NCBI GenBank assembly: GCA_002812745.2 | Contig: NCSJ02000348.1 | Location: forward strand, 1-42,842 | Reading direction: 5' to 3' | Source of the DNA: Scytalidium lignicola | Taxonomy: Eukaryota > Ascomycota > Leotiomycetes | Length of the DNA stretch: 42,842 bases | Shown: piece by piece, positions 21,301 through 33,316 of the stretch | Layout: each line of letters opens with the position of its first letter | Numbering within the stretch: position 1 is the first letter of the stretch | The notes under the pieces: model-generated | Told to the model about the DNA's origin: nothing | The model's database searches: none | The model's input: the letters and a program-made list of their open reading frames with translations, nothing else | Program-made: the position numbers and the translations under genes

Positions 21301-23033
21301 ATTATAGTAATAGTGTAATGATGCTTATTATAACTAACAAGTGTAATTGTATATATATTGATATTCAAGACTTTATCAACTTTAATAGATCTTTTTCTAG
21401 GTTGTCAAGAAATACCTTTTTCAGAGTGACTATATTTACATGCCTTATAAAGGAAGAGGTCCTTATCAGAGGCCTTCTTCACCAGCTTAACGTTAATATC
21501 AAAAGTAACTTTAATTGTATTCTTGACAACTTCAAGGCTTGTATATGCTAAACGTTGATGAATAATTTTTAGACTAAGGACTGTTTAACAAGTAAGGAAA
21601 GTTGAAATGAGAGTTGTTAGAATAGAAGTTAACTTAAGATAAATACTAGTAAAAGTAATAATAATAATATTATATTTAATGTTGTTTTTATTAAATATAC
21701 TAGAAGAAGTAATATGAGTATTACTACTTTGTATAAGAAGTCTTAAGGCCTTGAAGATATTGACTGAGAATATAAGTATATATTATATGTTAGTAAGTGT
21801 TAAATAAAAAGGTAAACTATCTAAATAAGTAGTTTTGAGAGTAATAATGCTTATGCTTATAATTAGAGTAAAACTGTTGTTTGTCTTTATAAGATGAAGA
21901 TTAGAACATGTTGAATAAGAATCAGAATCAAACTAATTAAGATTATTAGTGATGTAATTAATAACATTTGTGTTTATAATCTATTAATTATATGTAAACA
22001 TAGAGAAAGTTATAAGATTAATAATGATTAAGTTAATAATGACTAAGTTGGCAATAACTAAGTTAATAAAGTTAAGGTTGATAATGTTGGATTTATCCTT
22101 CAAATTAGACTTCTTAAGTTTATTCTCACNTTTTCTTCTTCTTCTTCTTGTTAGACTACTTTGCCTTATATTCCTTAAGCTTTTCAGGATACTTTTGAAA
22201 ATAATCAGATTCCTTATAACTGTTCTTCTTATAATAGTTGCATTTAATATCTTTAAAGCTTTTTTAAATTACTTGAATTAGAATTATTCTTATTATACAT
22301 AATAGTATCAGAAGAGTTAATAGCAAAAATAAATTTATTAACAATATCCTTTATAAGTTGAGTAAGTATGAGTAACTTCTTAGATTTACTAACTGAATAT
22401 TAATATTTAGTCTAAATAGGATATTCATCCTTAAGACTAGAAATAAAGATGAATTAATAAAGGAACTTTATGTTATTACTCTTGATAGCCTTTAAATTAG
22501 TTATTATTGACTTGAACATAGTAATATACACATTTATAAAGTTGAAATGATTACATTTGATGGAGATTAGCTTAGACAAGAACTTTTATTGTAGATTATG
22601 ACNTTTTTCCCTGATATTAAGCTTTTAAGGTAGCCTAAGCAAGCTTTATTGTATTATAGTCCTTGATTAATAACATAGTCTTGTTGTTGATATTAACATT
22701 AAGATATATATAGGTTTTGATGTCATCTTTACACTAAGCCTTCTACTTAAGAGTATCTCCTTTAGGAGGTGAAATAATATTACCAATATAATCTTCAAGA
22801 CCTTTAGACTAGAGCAATACTATAAAATAGGAGTTCTAAAGGTTATAATTCTTTGAACCTTTGAGTCTTTAGTCTTTAGAAAGAACTACAGTTCCAGAAT
22901 CGTTGGTTATGCTGAAGGTAATAGTTAGACATGTGGATATAAGTAAACAAAGACNAAAAAAGGTGTTAATCAATATAATTGACATAAAAGAAGTAGAGTT
23001 AGCCTAATTATGTTATTACTAGAGTACATAACT
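18400..23033 (-). pseudogene. Copia gag-pol polyprotein, multiply interrupted
   Basis: Minus-strand readings recover the pre-integrase zinc segment (YKACKYSHSEKGIS), integrase residues around TITIMDNYSDTT and WNITLKL, and the distal TTPYTLQ. Further left is the start of reverse transcriptase (VYHIKYNV, FKAKFVIKEYKQ, KVDYDQT), matching the Copia pattern of KARLVAKGxxQxxGxDYxxTF. Almost every 20-30 codons there is a TAA, TAG or TGA at a position where CAA, CAG, CGA or TGG is expected. This is the RIP signature. The gag part (about 21700-23000) has no sharply recognisable motif. No expression as protein is possible. Confidence 0.75.
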
Positions 23034-23208
23034 TGTTAAATTAAGCATAACAAGAGGTTGTATAATCAGGGTTATTTAAATATATTATAGTATTGTAATA
23101 ACTATATATGTATACAAGTAAAGAGAGCTAACTAATAAGACTACTTAAAATGAAAATCATGTGTAATAAGAAAGTAATGTCTGAGGTAGCACATAAGATA
23201 TTATAATA
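23034..23208 (-). repeat. 5' LTR of the Copia element
   Basis: 175 bp, aligned to the left LTR along its length, but with CA changed to TA repeatedly; for instance the GATATCACAACA terminus became GATATTATAATA. Confidence 0.75.
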
Positions 23209-25325
23209 ACTTTTATATTATTCTTTTAAATATATTTATTAAGCTTTTTATTATTAAACTCATTCCCTTCATTAATATAAAGATGTTTAAGAATAATTTT
23301 ATATTGATTCTTTATCAAGATAATATAGTAGATAATAACATTATAAACTTCCTTTTTCTCCTTGTAAGTATAACCTTATATAATATTTATAACATTATTT
23401 ATAATTGTAATAGTATAATTATACTTATTATAACTTAGAGGAGTAATTGTAAAAACATTAATATTAAGTACTTTTATAACCTTTACAACTTGTATTTTAA
23501 GCTTCTTAAAGATGTCCTTTTAAGAGTAATTATATTTACAAGCTTTGTATAAAAAGGTTTCTTCTTTCTTTATTACTTTTATAAGGCTTTTATTAATTCT
23601 AATAATTACTTTTATAATATTCTTGATTACTTTAATATTAACATAATTAAGGTGTTAGTAAATAAGATTTAAACTAAGTATAGATTATTTAACTGAAATT
23701 GTTATAAGAAAAGCTTTTAAGGTATTAGCTAATTTTAAATATATACTGTTTATAAACATGTTCATAACACTGAATTTAATTTTATTCTTATTGTAAATGC
23801 TTTTTGTGGTTATATAAACTTCTTTGCCTTAATTTAAAAGTTTTACTCTTCTAAGAATATTGACTAGGAAAGTAAGAATATAATAAACATTAAAAAACCA
23901 TAAAATAAATGTTAAATTATTATTTAACTTTATTTTAAGTGTAATTGTACTTAAGCTAATAATTTAAGCAAATCTATTTCTTGTTTTTATAAGTATTAGA
24001 TTATAATACTCTTAGTAAGAATTTAATTCAAATTATGATATATAATTTACTATATAGTTTATAATGTTTATGTTTACAAATTAGTAATTATAATTGAATA
24101 TAAAGAAGTTCTTAGGATTTATAATTATAAGGGAATTGGATTTGTTCAGGTTAATTGTATTTAAGTTAGAATTAGAGTTTAAACCTGATTTTGAGGATTT
24201 GGAGTCTTTATCCTTCTTTTTGTTATACTTTTTAACAAATTCTTTATACTTCTTAAGGTATTTTTCTTAACAATTAACTTCTTTGTAATTTGACTTTTTA
24301 TAATAAGAGTACTTTTCTTTTAGNTTTTTTATTAGACTTATTAATTTGTTTTCAATTGTAGAGTATTATACTTAAGCTATCAGATTTCAATACTTCATTT
24401 GAAATATCTTCTATAAGAGTTTTAAGGGAAAGAGGTATTTTAGAGTATATTATTAATTGTTGTTAATTAGCTTATACAACGAAAGAATTCTTTAATCCTC
24501 TTACAGAGAAGAACTTGTAGAATATGTTTGGTAATATAACTTTTACATTAATCAAATTGTTCTTCAGAGTTTTGAATGTGATGACATAACTTTTAACCAA
24601 GTTAAAATGCTTATATTTAACATTGACTAGCTTAAGGATATATTTTTCCTTAAGATTGTAATTTAAATCTTAATATTAAGCTTTTAAGGTTTTCTAAACC
24701 TCCTTGGATGTAAAGTACTTTAAGATAAGAGTATTAACTTCCTTGTTGATATTTAATGATATATAAAGTTTAATTGTAAAATCTACTTTTTCCTAAGCCT
24801 CAAATTCTAGGGTTTCTTTACTGTCTTCTATTTTAGAGTATTTGATATTGTCATTTATATAGCCAAGATAGCCTTTTGATTTGAGAATATTAGTGATTAT
24901 AGTACTTTATAATCTATAATTCTCAGGACCTTTCAACTGGTATTCCTTTAATAGTAGAAGACTTGATTTTTCTTTTATTTTAAAAGATTATAATAGTTGT
25001 TGAATAAAGGTAAAAGATAAAGTTAATCGAATAGCAATTCTGATTGGCTGACTAGAGTGCATAACTTGTTGACTGGAAACGCAGGAATACAGAACCACTA
25101 TTGTATTGACTGCTTAAGGAGTCTACAACTACAGCAGATTCTATATATACAGAGAGTTATGGCCGTAAAACCGTTATGGTCAACAGTTACGGTCGTACAG
25201 GCACCTTACGGGTGCCTATAGTTGCCTACAGTGGTAGCCTACTGTAAACCTTATCCGTAAGCCCTAGCATAGGCAACCGTAAGAACACTGTGAAGTGGCA
25301 TCCGTAAACTCTAAATATTGCAACA
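23209..25325 (-). mobile_element. 5' part of a second, related Copia element
   Basis: Sequence 23215-25060 parallels 21110-23030 of the complete element. For example, the segment around ATAAGTATAACCTTA followed by CTTATTATAACT recurs at about 23370-23430. So it carries gag and the start of integrase on the minus strand. It also shares the post-LTR sequence CTAGAGT(A/G)CATAACT. It breaks off at the right LTR of the first element and has no reverse transcriptase. It may be the host of a nested insertion whose other half was lost, or a truncated neighbour. A putative LTR follows at 25067. Confidence 0.65.
25067..25325 (-). repeat. Putative 5' LTR of the second Copia element
   Basis: Starts TGTTGACTGG and ends ATATTGCAACA, giving inverted TGTTG/CAACA tips around 259 bp. 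It lies at the position equivalent to the LTR of the complete element. The interior is not AT-rich and holds short dyads such as AGGCACCTTACGGGTGCCT. Its sequence differs from the other LTR. Confidence 0.55.
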
Positions 25326-27538
25326 TATATTTTTAAACTTAATTCATTTAAGTTATATACTTTTGTACAAATTCTTACTAATAGATATTATTGATTTTAA
25401 TATGCTTAAATAGTTAATTAAAAGGTTTTATCCTTTTCTCTTGATTTGTAATTTATTTAAAGTTGTTATTGTTAAGTTATTAACGTATAAAGTTTGTAAA
25501 CATGTTGTTGTAGAATAATGTGGGGAATGCACAGGTTGGATACGCGGGTTCCCGGGAGCCTGACTTATCATCTCCGGAGTTTATTTTCCGGGGGACTTAA
25601 ATATACATGTTAACTAAAAGCAAATGATTCGAGGCCAACTCATTAGATTTTACCAATACAAAGGTTTGTAAGGTTAATACGCGTGCTTTCTAAAGACTCC
25701 GTAGAACAAAATTACTTTGTATCTAATGTTAGAAAACTGAAACCTGCTTGGTATTATGAAGTCAGAGAGTATATTAGTTAATTTACAGATTGCTGCATAA
25801 GAATAAGAAAAACAAATCTATAGTATAATAACGAAAACACTAACTTGTATAGACTAATATTATCCAAATATCCGATACAAGTATATTTTAATATAAGTAT
25901 TATCTTCGAAAAAGGAGAACAAACGAGATAAGCTTTGTAACTGAAAGTATGTGGGGGATTCACTTTTGTCTGACAGTACACCTATGAACAACGAATATGA
26001 CCAGTAATAAAATATTTCCCATTATTTAGAACCCAGCTTCAATCGCAAAACTACTGCTGATTTTATACCTGGGACTGAATATAATAAAAATATCATGACT
26101 CGGTTGTTCTGTATCTAGTTTGCTCATATGTTTTCTTTTCCGGCTTGTTGCGGTGTATAGATAATCATTTAAGAAAAATTGACGATTTTTTCTTTAACTC
26201 TTAGTATGTTATCCCCCTCAAAATCAAGGAACTCCCAAGACCCGTAGTTCTTTTAGAAGACGTATATAATAGATTTCTAAATTCTTCTTGTATTGTGGAT
26301 CATATCATCACATAACTTCACGTCTAGATTAAGACTGGAAATTTTGATAGATTATACTATGAAATCATAAATGATTTCACCATATACGGGTTTGGAGACG
26401 GTAGAAGACTTTATGCCACCGGTGACCTATAACGGATTGAACGAGTCCTATATGATCGAGCCTTAGTATTAGGGAAATAACTAATGGTATCACTTGCCTA
26501 ATATCCTTCGTGATTATAGATCGGCTAGACCTAAACTTCCCAGAGTGTCATTTTGCCTGCTACTATTCCTCAACTCTTCGTCCTTGGACATGGAGATTGG
26601 GATTCTAGCTATGTGTTCGAAAACTTTCTGCCAGCTCTCTTTTTTCTACCTAGATTCTGACTGGTACAAGGCTTTATGTCCGAAGTTATATGATTAAAAT
26701 GGTTACTGACTTGTTCTTATCACTCGGAACAGGGATGGAAGATATAATATTATATCCCCTCAAGCGGCAAGGGACTTGCTAGTTATACATAAAAAAAACC
26801 ATTTGATACTCGAAGTTTCTAGGTGCTATGTGATGGATGAACCGTTAATCTGGACGAATGAAGGGATTATCCTGTATATCCTAGAGACTGGACCTTCCAG
26901 AAATTACACGTATTTATCTTTACAACCCTGCGTAACCAGGGATTTACGTCATTTAAACATTTCCACCCATTCGTTCCTCAGATTTACCTTCATTTAATAG
27001 ATTTAACAATTATTGTTGATAGAAGTCGAGGCAGATTTTGGCGAGTGATTTACATTCTATTAGAGTTGATGACTTGTTTTCCTACAGAAGTGGGATGAAG
27101 CCTATATATACGCCAGTACCGCGTATACTGTGTATCTACTCAGGTTGTAGTCCCAACATATTCGATGCATGGCAGAATCGTTACAAATTTGGAAATAATA
27201 CTGGTATTACATACCTAATGAATATGACTACTATTTAAAAGATATCGATAGGATAGAAGTTATTGTGAAATCCAATTTTGGCCAACTTGCAAAATATATT
27301 CTACGTTGCCTCGGCATCACACCTCTGGGAGTTTATGATTGCTTGGAAGTTGTGAGGAATCTACACAGCAGGAATTATAGAAAATTTAGTATCAAAAACT
27401 AGCTACACCAGTTAAGATATTAATAAGACAATTATAATTATATGATCTTTATCCACTATCCGAAGGCAACCATTTGACACCAGATTTTCCTGTACAAGTC
27501 CATCTAGGTTATCTCTTTAGATATTGACCACAAACTTC
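25326..27538. other. AT-rich to mixed spacer with possible gene debris
   Basis: No intact gene is visible. A GC-richer patch lies at about 25520-25600. From about 26490 to 27402 several 60-70 codon frames and a decayed reading on the plus strand (for example YDYYLKDIDRIEVIVKSNFG near 27220-27280) hint at an old gene. Stops interrupt every frame and I recognise no family. Confidence 0.35.
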
Positions 27539-29131
27539 TTATTTATCAGATAACTGGTTCTCAACGTGCTCATTAGTAACACTCATTTCACTATTCTTCT
27601 CAGCATGTTCACTAGTGGTATCTATCTTGCCATTCTTCTCAACATCATCCTTCACATACGCAGCTTGCTCTTCCAGGGTAGCATGGTAATAGTGGACAGC
27701 AACTTTGTCACCAAAGGCCTCGGCAATATCCTCCAGTGACCGCTGCTTGGTTTCGGGAAACCAGAGGTAGACGCAGATCCATTCAATTGCTGGTGGAATA
27801 ATCAGGACGAGATAGAACTTCCAGCCTATATCGTTGAGGGCAATCGGTCCAGCTACCAGAACTACCAACGTGCCGCAGAATAATCCCGCCATGCCAATTG
27901 CTGTTCCCTGCGAACGAATGTGCGTAGGGAAGATCTCGGCTGTGTATAGATATTGCGTAGCATCTAAACAACAAGCCCAGAAAATAATGAAGAAAAAGAT
28001 GAAGAAGATAGCTGCGTTGAGACCCTGCTTATTATTTGATCCAAGGTATTGAGCCTGAAGAGCGCACTCGAAGATATTCGCAATTGTGCAGCCACCTAGG
28101 CCGACCAAGAGAAGCGTGCGGCGTCCAATCCTGTCAACATAAAGCGCGGTAAAGACATTACATGGGAATGTGATGAGCACATAAATACCCGAAAGAAGAA
28201 GAGGCATGAAACCATGTAATCCAATAGCTTCGTAAAGCAATATACCGTAATTCGTGACCACTAGAATACCCGTGAACATGTTTCCGAACATGAAGAAGAA
28301 GGCGAATAGCGCTCTCTTGCGATTCGATGGCGTCCTGAAGATCTCAAATGCCCCAGTTGAAGCCTTAATACTGCGATCAAGCTCAAGTTGCTTGCGCATC
28401 TGGTAAAATTCTCGCTGTGCCTCGTGTCCCTCGGGGTCTTCCTTAGAGACGTGGAGTTTCTTCAATACAGCCAAAGCCTCTTCGGGACGATCCTTCTGAA
28501 GCAGCCATCGAGGGCTGAATGGAAGGAACTCAGAGCCAATAAGCAAGACCAATGATGGACCACATTGGAAAGCCAGTGGAAATCGCCATCCAAAGGAAGA
28601 ATCCTTTGGCGAAAAGTAAGTACCGAAACCGATCCATGCTGAGAGTGAGTATCCAACGGCAAACATGACGCCGTGCATGCAACACATGAATCCTCTTGAC
28701 TCAGGAGTGGATACTTCAGATTGATACATTGGAATACTAGTGATCAGCATCCCGATACCAACGCCTGCGATTGTTCGAGCGACCATGAACATGGCTGGGT
28801 TGACGGATCCAGCAGAGATGGCACCACCAATGGTAAGGATGAGAGCTCCGAGCTGGATGGATCTCTTCCTTCCCGCCCAGTCTGCAAACCATGAGGTGAA
28901 TGCTGCCCCCATGATGGCTCCTCCAGAATTCACACCATTGTAAGCTGATATCAAGTTGGCTGTCTTGGAATAGCCTGGAGTACCAGGAGGCGCCATATTA
29001 AGGCCCGTATAGAAGGTAGGCTGGCCTATGGTGGAGCCAATGACGGAGAGGCCATAGCTACAAGCCGTAGACCCTAACGCGACATAGAGCACGACGATGA
29101 GGTTGAACGTGTTAGGGATGAGTCGACCCAT
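27539..29131 (-). CDS. MFS sugar transporter, intronless
   Basis: A single exon of 530 residues from the ATG at 29131 (MGRLIPNTFN). An in-frame Met 11 codons upstream is less likely because its extra residues are not typical. Sugar-porter landmarks are present: DWAGRKRSIQLG after helix 2, RTIAGVGIGMLITSIPMYQSE before PESRGF, FSPRWLLQKDRPEEAL in the central loop, VDRIGRRTLLLVG after helix 8, YTAEIFPTHIRSQGTA, and PETKQRSLEDIAE after helix 12. Twelve membrane segments are expected, giving a plasma-membrane hexose or related sugar uptake system. The hydrophilic tail ends with two versions of an EKN-x4-T-x-EH unit. It is not the same subfamily as the ten-exon transporter upstream: the motifs and gene structure differ. 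Its substrate cannot be read from sequence. The nearest gene is the bZIP regulator on the same strand. Confidence 0.92.
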   Translation of the reverse strand: MGRLIPNTFNLIVVLYVALGSTACSYGLSVIGSTIGQPTFYTGLNMAPPGTPGYSKTANLISAYNGVNSGGAIMGAAFTSWFADWAGRKRSIQLGALILTIGGAISAGSVNPAMFMVARTIAGVGIGMLITSIPMYQSEVSTPESRGFMCCMHGVMFAVGYSLSAWIGFGTYFSPKDSSFGWRFPLAFQCGPSLVLLIGSEFLPFSPRWLLQKDRPEEALAVLKKLHVSKEDPEGHEAQREFYQMRKQLELDRSIKASTGAFEIFRTPSNRKRALFAFFFMFGNMFTGILVVTNYGILLYEAIGLHGFMPLLLSGIYVLITFPCNVFTALYVDRIGRRTLLLVGLGGCTIANIFECALQAQYLGSNNKQGLNAAIFFIFFFIIFWACCLDATQYLYTAEIFPTHIRSQGTAIGMAGLFCGTLVVLVAGPIALNDIGWKFYLVLIIPPAIEWICVYLWFPETKQRSLEDIAEAFGDKVAVHYYHATLEEQAAYVKDDVEKNGKIDTTSEHAEKNSEMSVTNEHVENQLSDK

Positions 29132-30121
29132 GCTGAAGTAGCAATGAAAATGAAAAGGAAACAATAATTAAAGGTGTAGAGTGCTACTTCTGCAGCTCAG
29201 CACCACATCCTCTCAATGCTACCTTCCGGCACCGTTATATCTATCTGCTGAGATGCTTTGACACAGGCGTTATCCTCGGATAGGAAATAGGGGAAGCGCA
29301 GGTTAGGGGAAGCGGAGTGCGGGGAAGTTGCGAGTCAGCCATGGGGTTCCGCAAGCTGGCACCACTGGAGCTTCACCTCGCGCCAAGAATCAGCATCCGA
29401 GATACAGCAGTGCAATGCGGACCCTGGGATCATCCCGGCCTGGGTTGCCCTCTGGGGAATGTTGGGTGATTATCCTTGATAACAAGGATATCAATCATCG
29501 AGAGCCTTTCATTTCCAACAAAAGGCCAATCAGGACACTTTTCATTTTAAGGCACGGTGCTAAAAGTGGCCTCAAAGTGGCCTCCCGGGCCCCATGGGAT
29601 AAGATTGGCTTAGACTAGACAATTTCAAGGAAGATATTGGTGCTATATAGAGGAAGTTAACTTGATAATCATTGAGATGATATTCCCGTGAAGCTCTCAA
29701 CTCTTCTTTAAAAATCATAGTCTATATCAGCATTTCCACTCATGAGTATGACCATCTATAGGCTAAGAAGTTACTCTTCCCTTTATAAACACTACACACA
29801 TACTACGGGAGATATTACATATAATTAGTCACGCCGGAAATTTACATGCATTACATAAATTAGTCTTTCTAAACTACAACGTAGAAAAAAAGCCACTAGG
29901 TATATCAGCAAGGGCCCCCAAAAAAACTCTTCTCAACACCTTTCTTCACTTCAACATTACCGGGAAAGAGAGACCGGCTCCTAGTTCCCAAAATAAATTA
30001 GTTTCAATAAATTAGCTACCAAGAACCACGGTGTTGGGAACCAACCACAACGAGTAACATCTTCTAAGCATTAATTAATAATCCTCCGTGTAAGCAAGCT
30101 TACATCATCAAGATCCACTCT
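29132..30121. promoter_or_regulatory. Transporter upstream region / bZIP 3' region
   Basis: No supported gene. The part nearest the transporter holds G-rich sequence (GGGGAAGCGCAGG and GGGGAAGCGGAGTGCGGGG at about 29291-29325), reminiscent of zinc-finger (CreA-like SYGGRG) sites: GGGGAAG and GCGGAG. CreA control would make sense for a sugar transporter but is only inferred. An ORF of 96 codons at 29328 has no domain and is rejected. Confidence 0.4.
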
Positions 30122-31627
30122 TTACTTGAAGTTTTGCACAGAGGGTATATCAAGTCTCATCTCTTCCATCTCTTGGAAGAATTCCTCTGTCATCGCCCAG
30201 TTCTTCACATCAAAGGCGTAGCGCTCGAACAGCTCGGAAACTCTGTAGCAGTTGCAGTCTGGGTACTTGACGAGGATGTAGCTGTCGGGAAATGGCCAGT
30301 GGAAACGGAGGTACAAGCTGTATGCCCGGGAGAAGGTACCGTCGGAGTATCGTTGGTGGTGAAAGACTAGACGCTCGCGGAGGGCCGGCCTATGTGATGA
30401 ATCTGTGAGCTAGACTCAAGATATTCAGACTGAGACTGGAGTTCTGCATACCATATTAAGAATTCTATTATCAGAGGGTGGGCAATGTGTTCTTGAGAGG
30501 GTCTAGGTCTAAGGAAGGGCGGTACTCGATCAAGATTCGCTTTTGTAGGATTTATCAGATACTAAGTCACATATACACATTAGCAACCTCTCCTTGTTGC
30601 TGAAGCATACGTAAATAGGCGGGGAGAGTACTTACAGTCATTAATCTTTGTTTAATAAGCATGATGGCAATTCTATGTGCCTTGGACTGCCAGCTGCCAA
30701 ACACCCGCTCATCGATCCACCGCAGCCCCTCCCAGACGGGATGAGACCGCTCCTCCTCATCCAGGATATCCCAACCTTCCATAATCGCAGCGTAGGGCTT
30801 GTGAGAAAAGCTAGGTTCATAATCGTACGGCCACTTCTTGTATGATTCTAGTGCCCGGATGTAGACGTCGTTAGATAAATGCCATTTCTCTCGATCACTC
30901 AAGATGAGAGGGCTATCGCGGTAGAGGTTAGGTGTTCGGTGCTTCGGTTTGTTCCAGAATATACATGCTGGATCAAAATCTATTAATCCATATAGAGGGT
31001 CGAGGGATTGATCTACTGGCGATTGTGGTCGTGTAGTTAAAGAGCTGCACTTTGAGGGGTTTGTGGTCGATTGGATCGAGTCTGCAGTATCTAATTCTCG
31101 CTCAGGTTTTTGTAAAGATGAAGCTTCCTGCACTATAATAGTGTCCAAAGATATGATGTCAGAAGAACTGCCATCATCAGAGGTTGCATATCCACTGATA
31201 TCCGCTTGCTCCTGCGCAGCTGCAGCTTGTCGAGTCTTGATGATTTCTGTTGTACAAGTCATATCATCACATTAGAGATTATGCTTAAGTAACATATCAA
31301 GATATATGGATAACCACCTTTTGATGTAACCTTTTCTAGATCTGCTCGAAGCTTCGCATTCTCTTCTTTCAACTTCACGATCTCCTCCACGGTAGAGAGG
31401 GCATCGCTACTTCCCAGGGCGGCCTTCAATTGTGTGACCATTTCCTCCAACGAGGCAATTCGACGCTTTATACGCTCACGACTGGCTCTCTGTGCCATTC
31501 GATCTGTCTCCCTCTTCTTCCGCCGCCGTTCAATCGCTGCCACCGCGCGACGACCTGGCTGCAGAGACACGTGGCCGTCTGTTGCCAGTGCTGGAGCGTC
31601 ATTACAGTATCCGTCCATGGTTGGCAT
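30122..31627 (-). CDS. bZIP transcription factor with DUF3425 domain
   Basis: Four exons on the minus strand (31318-31627, 30636-31246, 30452-30561, 30122-30389) give 432 residues. Introns are 62-74 bp with GT-AG ends. Residues about 30-85 form a basic region and leucine-zipper-like coiled coil: RRRKKRETDRMAQRASRERI followed by heptads in SLEEMVTQL, IVKLKEENAKLRADL. The invariant Asn of the basic region is Asp here, as in many members of this fungal family. The C-terminal DUF3425 domain (PF11905) runs from HRIAIMLIKQRLM through VPPFLRPRPSQ and WPALRERLVFHHQRY to FERYAFDVKNWAMTEEFF. The exon junctions were chosen because they restore this domain, notably W-P-A-L-R. The role is nuclear DNA binding; the targets are unknown. 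It lies about 1 kb upstream of the second transporter in the same orientation. Confidence 0.88.
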
Positions 31628-33316
31628 ATTACTCTCCTACGTATGACTTCCGTAGAGCTGTAATCAAAAGACCAGACTAGCTTGAGTGGAAGCTTCACGT
31701 ATGGTTCAGTCTCACGGGGAAGAGCAGCGCATCATCAGATTATGTAGAGATTTAATTTCCCCGCATTTTAACCCCCGGCACTTGCAGCTCGTTTTATAGG
31801 TGTGCAAGTCGCACTACTTTAATCTGATGCCTCAGGCCACAATGCAAGGAGTAATATATCAACAGTCGTTGGCCTAGTATTGTATATAATTAAAAAATCA
31901 ATTATAAGAGAAGTTTTATATATATATCTTAAAAAAACATTTTTAGAAATGTATATTATATAAAGTTTAGTTCTCTTAAATGTAAATCTTATTCGTATAT
32001 AATATTATAATACTTTTGTTAAATAAACTTATTAAACGTTTATGAATTTCTTGAAATTATAAGAAAAGTTATATAATAACTTATTTTATACATTTTTAAC
32101 TTATTTAACAAATGTAAAATTACTTGTAAATACTATAATAAGTACATTTAAATAAGTGTTAGTTTACTTATAACATGTAGTATAATATTGTCAGAGTCAT
32201 CTATACATAGAGTAAAGAGAGACTAAGAGGCTAAAATATAATAAGAGATTAATAGTGTAATAATAATAGGTTAGGTGTAAATTTGCTTTAAAACTCAGTA
32301 TTCTCTTAAAGTACAAGATTAATTTCTAATTCCTGTTAAAGAGAAGGGGAAAACCTCCTCTTTATAAACAAGAGTTAATAGTTAAAGAATAACTAAGATT
32401 TAAACCCTTATCCTTTTTCTCTTTTCATGTGATTAACATATTAAGACTTTAACAATATCTTCTTCTTTTTAAGCTTTTATCCTTAAAAGTTATTATTATA
32501 CTATATATTAAGATAAAATAATAGAATATAATATTCTTTTATTTTATAATTAAACTTTAAACAAAGAATGCTAAACTTAATACTCTTAATCTTAGGACTT
32601 TAATATGTTTATTATTTTAACAAATATAAAACATCTTTTAATATTAACCTTATAATAAAGCTTTAACAAACCTCTTATTAAACTTTGAAGATCTTTCTTT
32701 GTTCTTTTAATTTAATATTATAAACTATAATAAGGTTAATAGTTGAACATTTTTCTTTTATCACAAACTTCCTTTTTAAACTGTAATTTACTTATAACTT
32801 AATAATTATAAACAATATTAAACTTTATAATGAAAATACTATTATTCTTATTTTTTTAACATAACTTTATTATATTAAATATATTTATTAAGAAAAGCTT
32901 TAATAATAAGATTCTTCTAACTTTAAGTTATTATATAAATCTATTTAAGTAAGTATTCTTTTCTTTGATTTTATTTCTTTTTCCAAGTATTAATTGATAA
33001 TTGATAATATTACCTTTCTTTTTTAAAAGGAGAAAAAAGCCATGATTAGCACAGCTTAGTCAGCTCGCCTACATCGACCACCTCAACCCGTTCACAAGGC
33101 TCTCCTCCACGTCCGAATTATCTGTCGACCACGGCTAATCCATCGAAGGTAAGTCTGTCGCAGGTAAGTCGATCGACAGCATCTGGGCCCGCGGCTACTG
33201 CTCCTAGTGATAAGCTTCACCCAGCTTGATGCTGATCGTGGTCAGCACGGTGATTGCTTCGGCCAGCCAGCCCTTGTTGAGCAGGTAATCCACGTCGGTG
33301 ATCTTGGCATCTCCGG
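31628..33316. other. AT-rich degraded block with a GC-richer right end
   Basis: About 31870-33030 is nearly all A and T with no open frame, consistent with a RIP-degraded repeat. No LTR or terminal repeats were recognised. From 33040 to 33316, abutting the MULE, the sequence turns GC-rich. It contains the tandem-like AGGTAAGTCTGTCG / AGGTAAGTCGATCG and a short coding-like stretch on the minus strand (33203-33317). Confidence 0.4.

Larger units (their letters stand above)
18229..23208 (-). mobile_element. Full-length Ty1/Copia LTR retrotransposon, RIP-degraded
   Basis: The element is bounded by direct repeats of 171 bp (18229-18399) and 175 bp (23034-23208). Both have the TGTT...(C/T)A ends of LTRs and share long stretches such as AGAGCTAACTAAT. 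Mismatches between them are mostly C/T or G/A. The interior, read on the minus strand, gives Copia proteins in the expected order: pre-integrase and integrase core at about 21080-21550, a linker at 20270-20530, then reverse transcriptase at about 19890-20050. All frames carry many TAA/TAG stops. Single Ns are scattered through it. No target-site duplication is evident. This is a dead element within an AT-rich block. Confidence 0.85.

Noticed and set aside
21108..21551. 147-codon plus-strand frame in the AT-rich block
   Set aside because: It lies opposite the Copia integrase reading, which explains the sequence better.
29328..29618. 96-codon plus-strand frame upstream of the second transporter
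   Set aside because: No domain; it lies in the probable transporter promoter.
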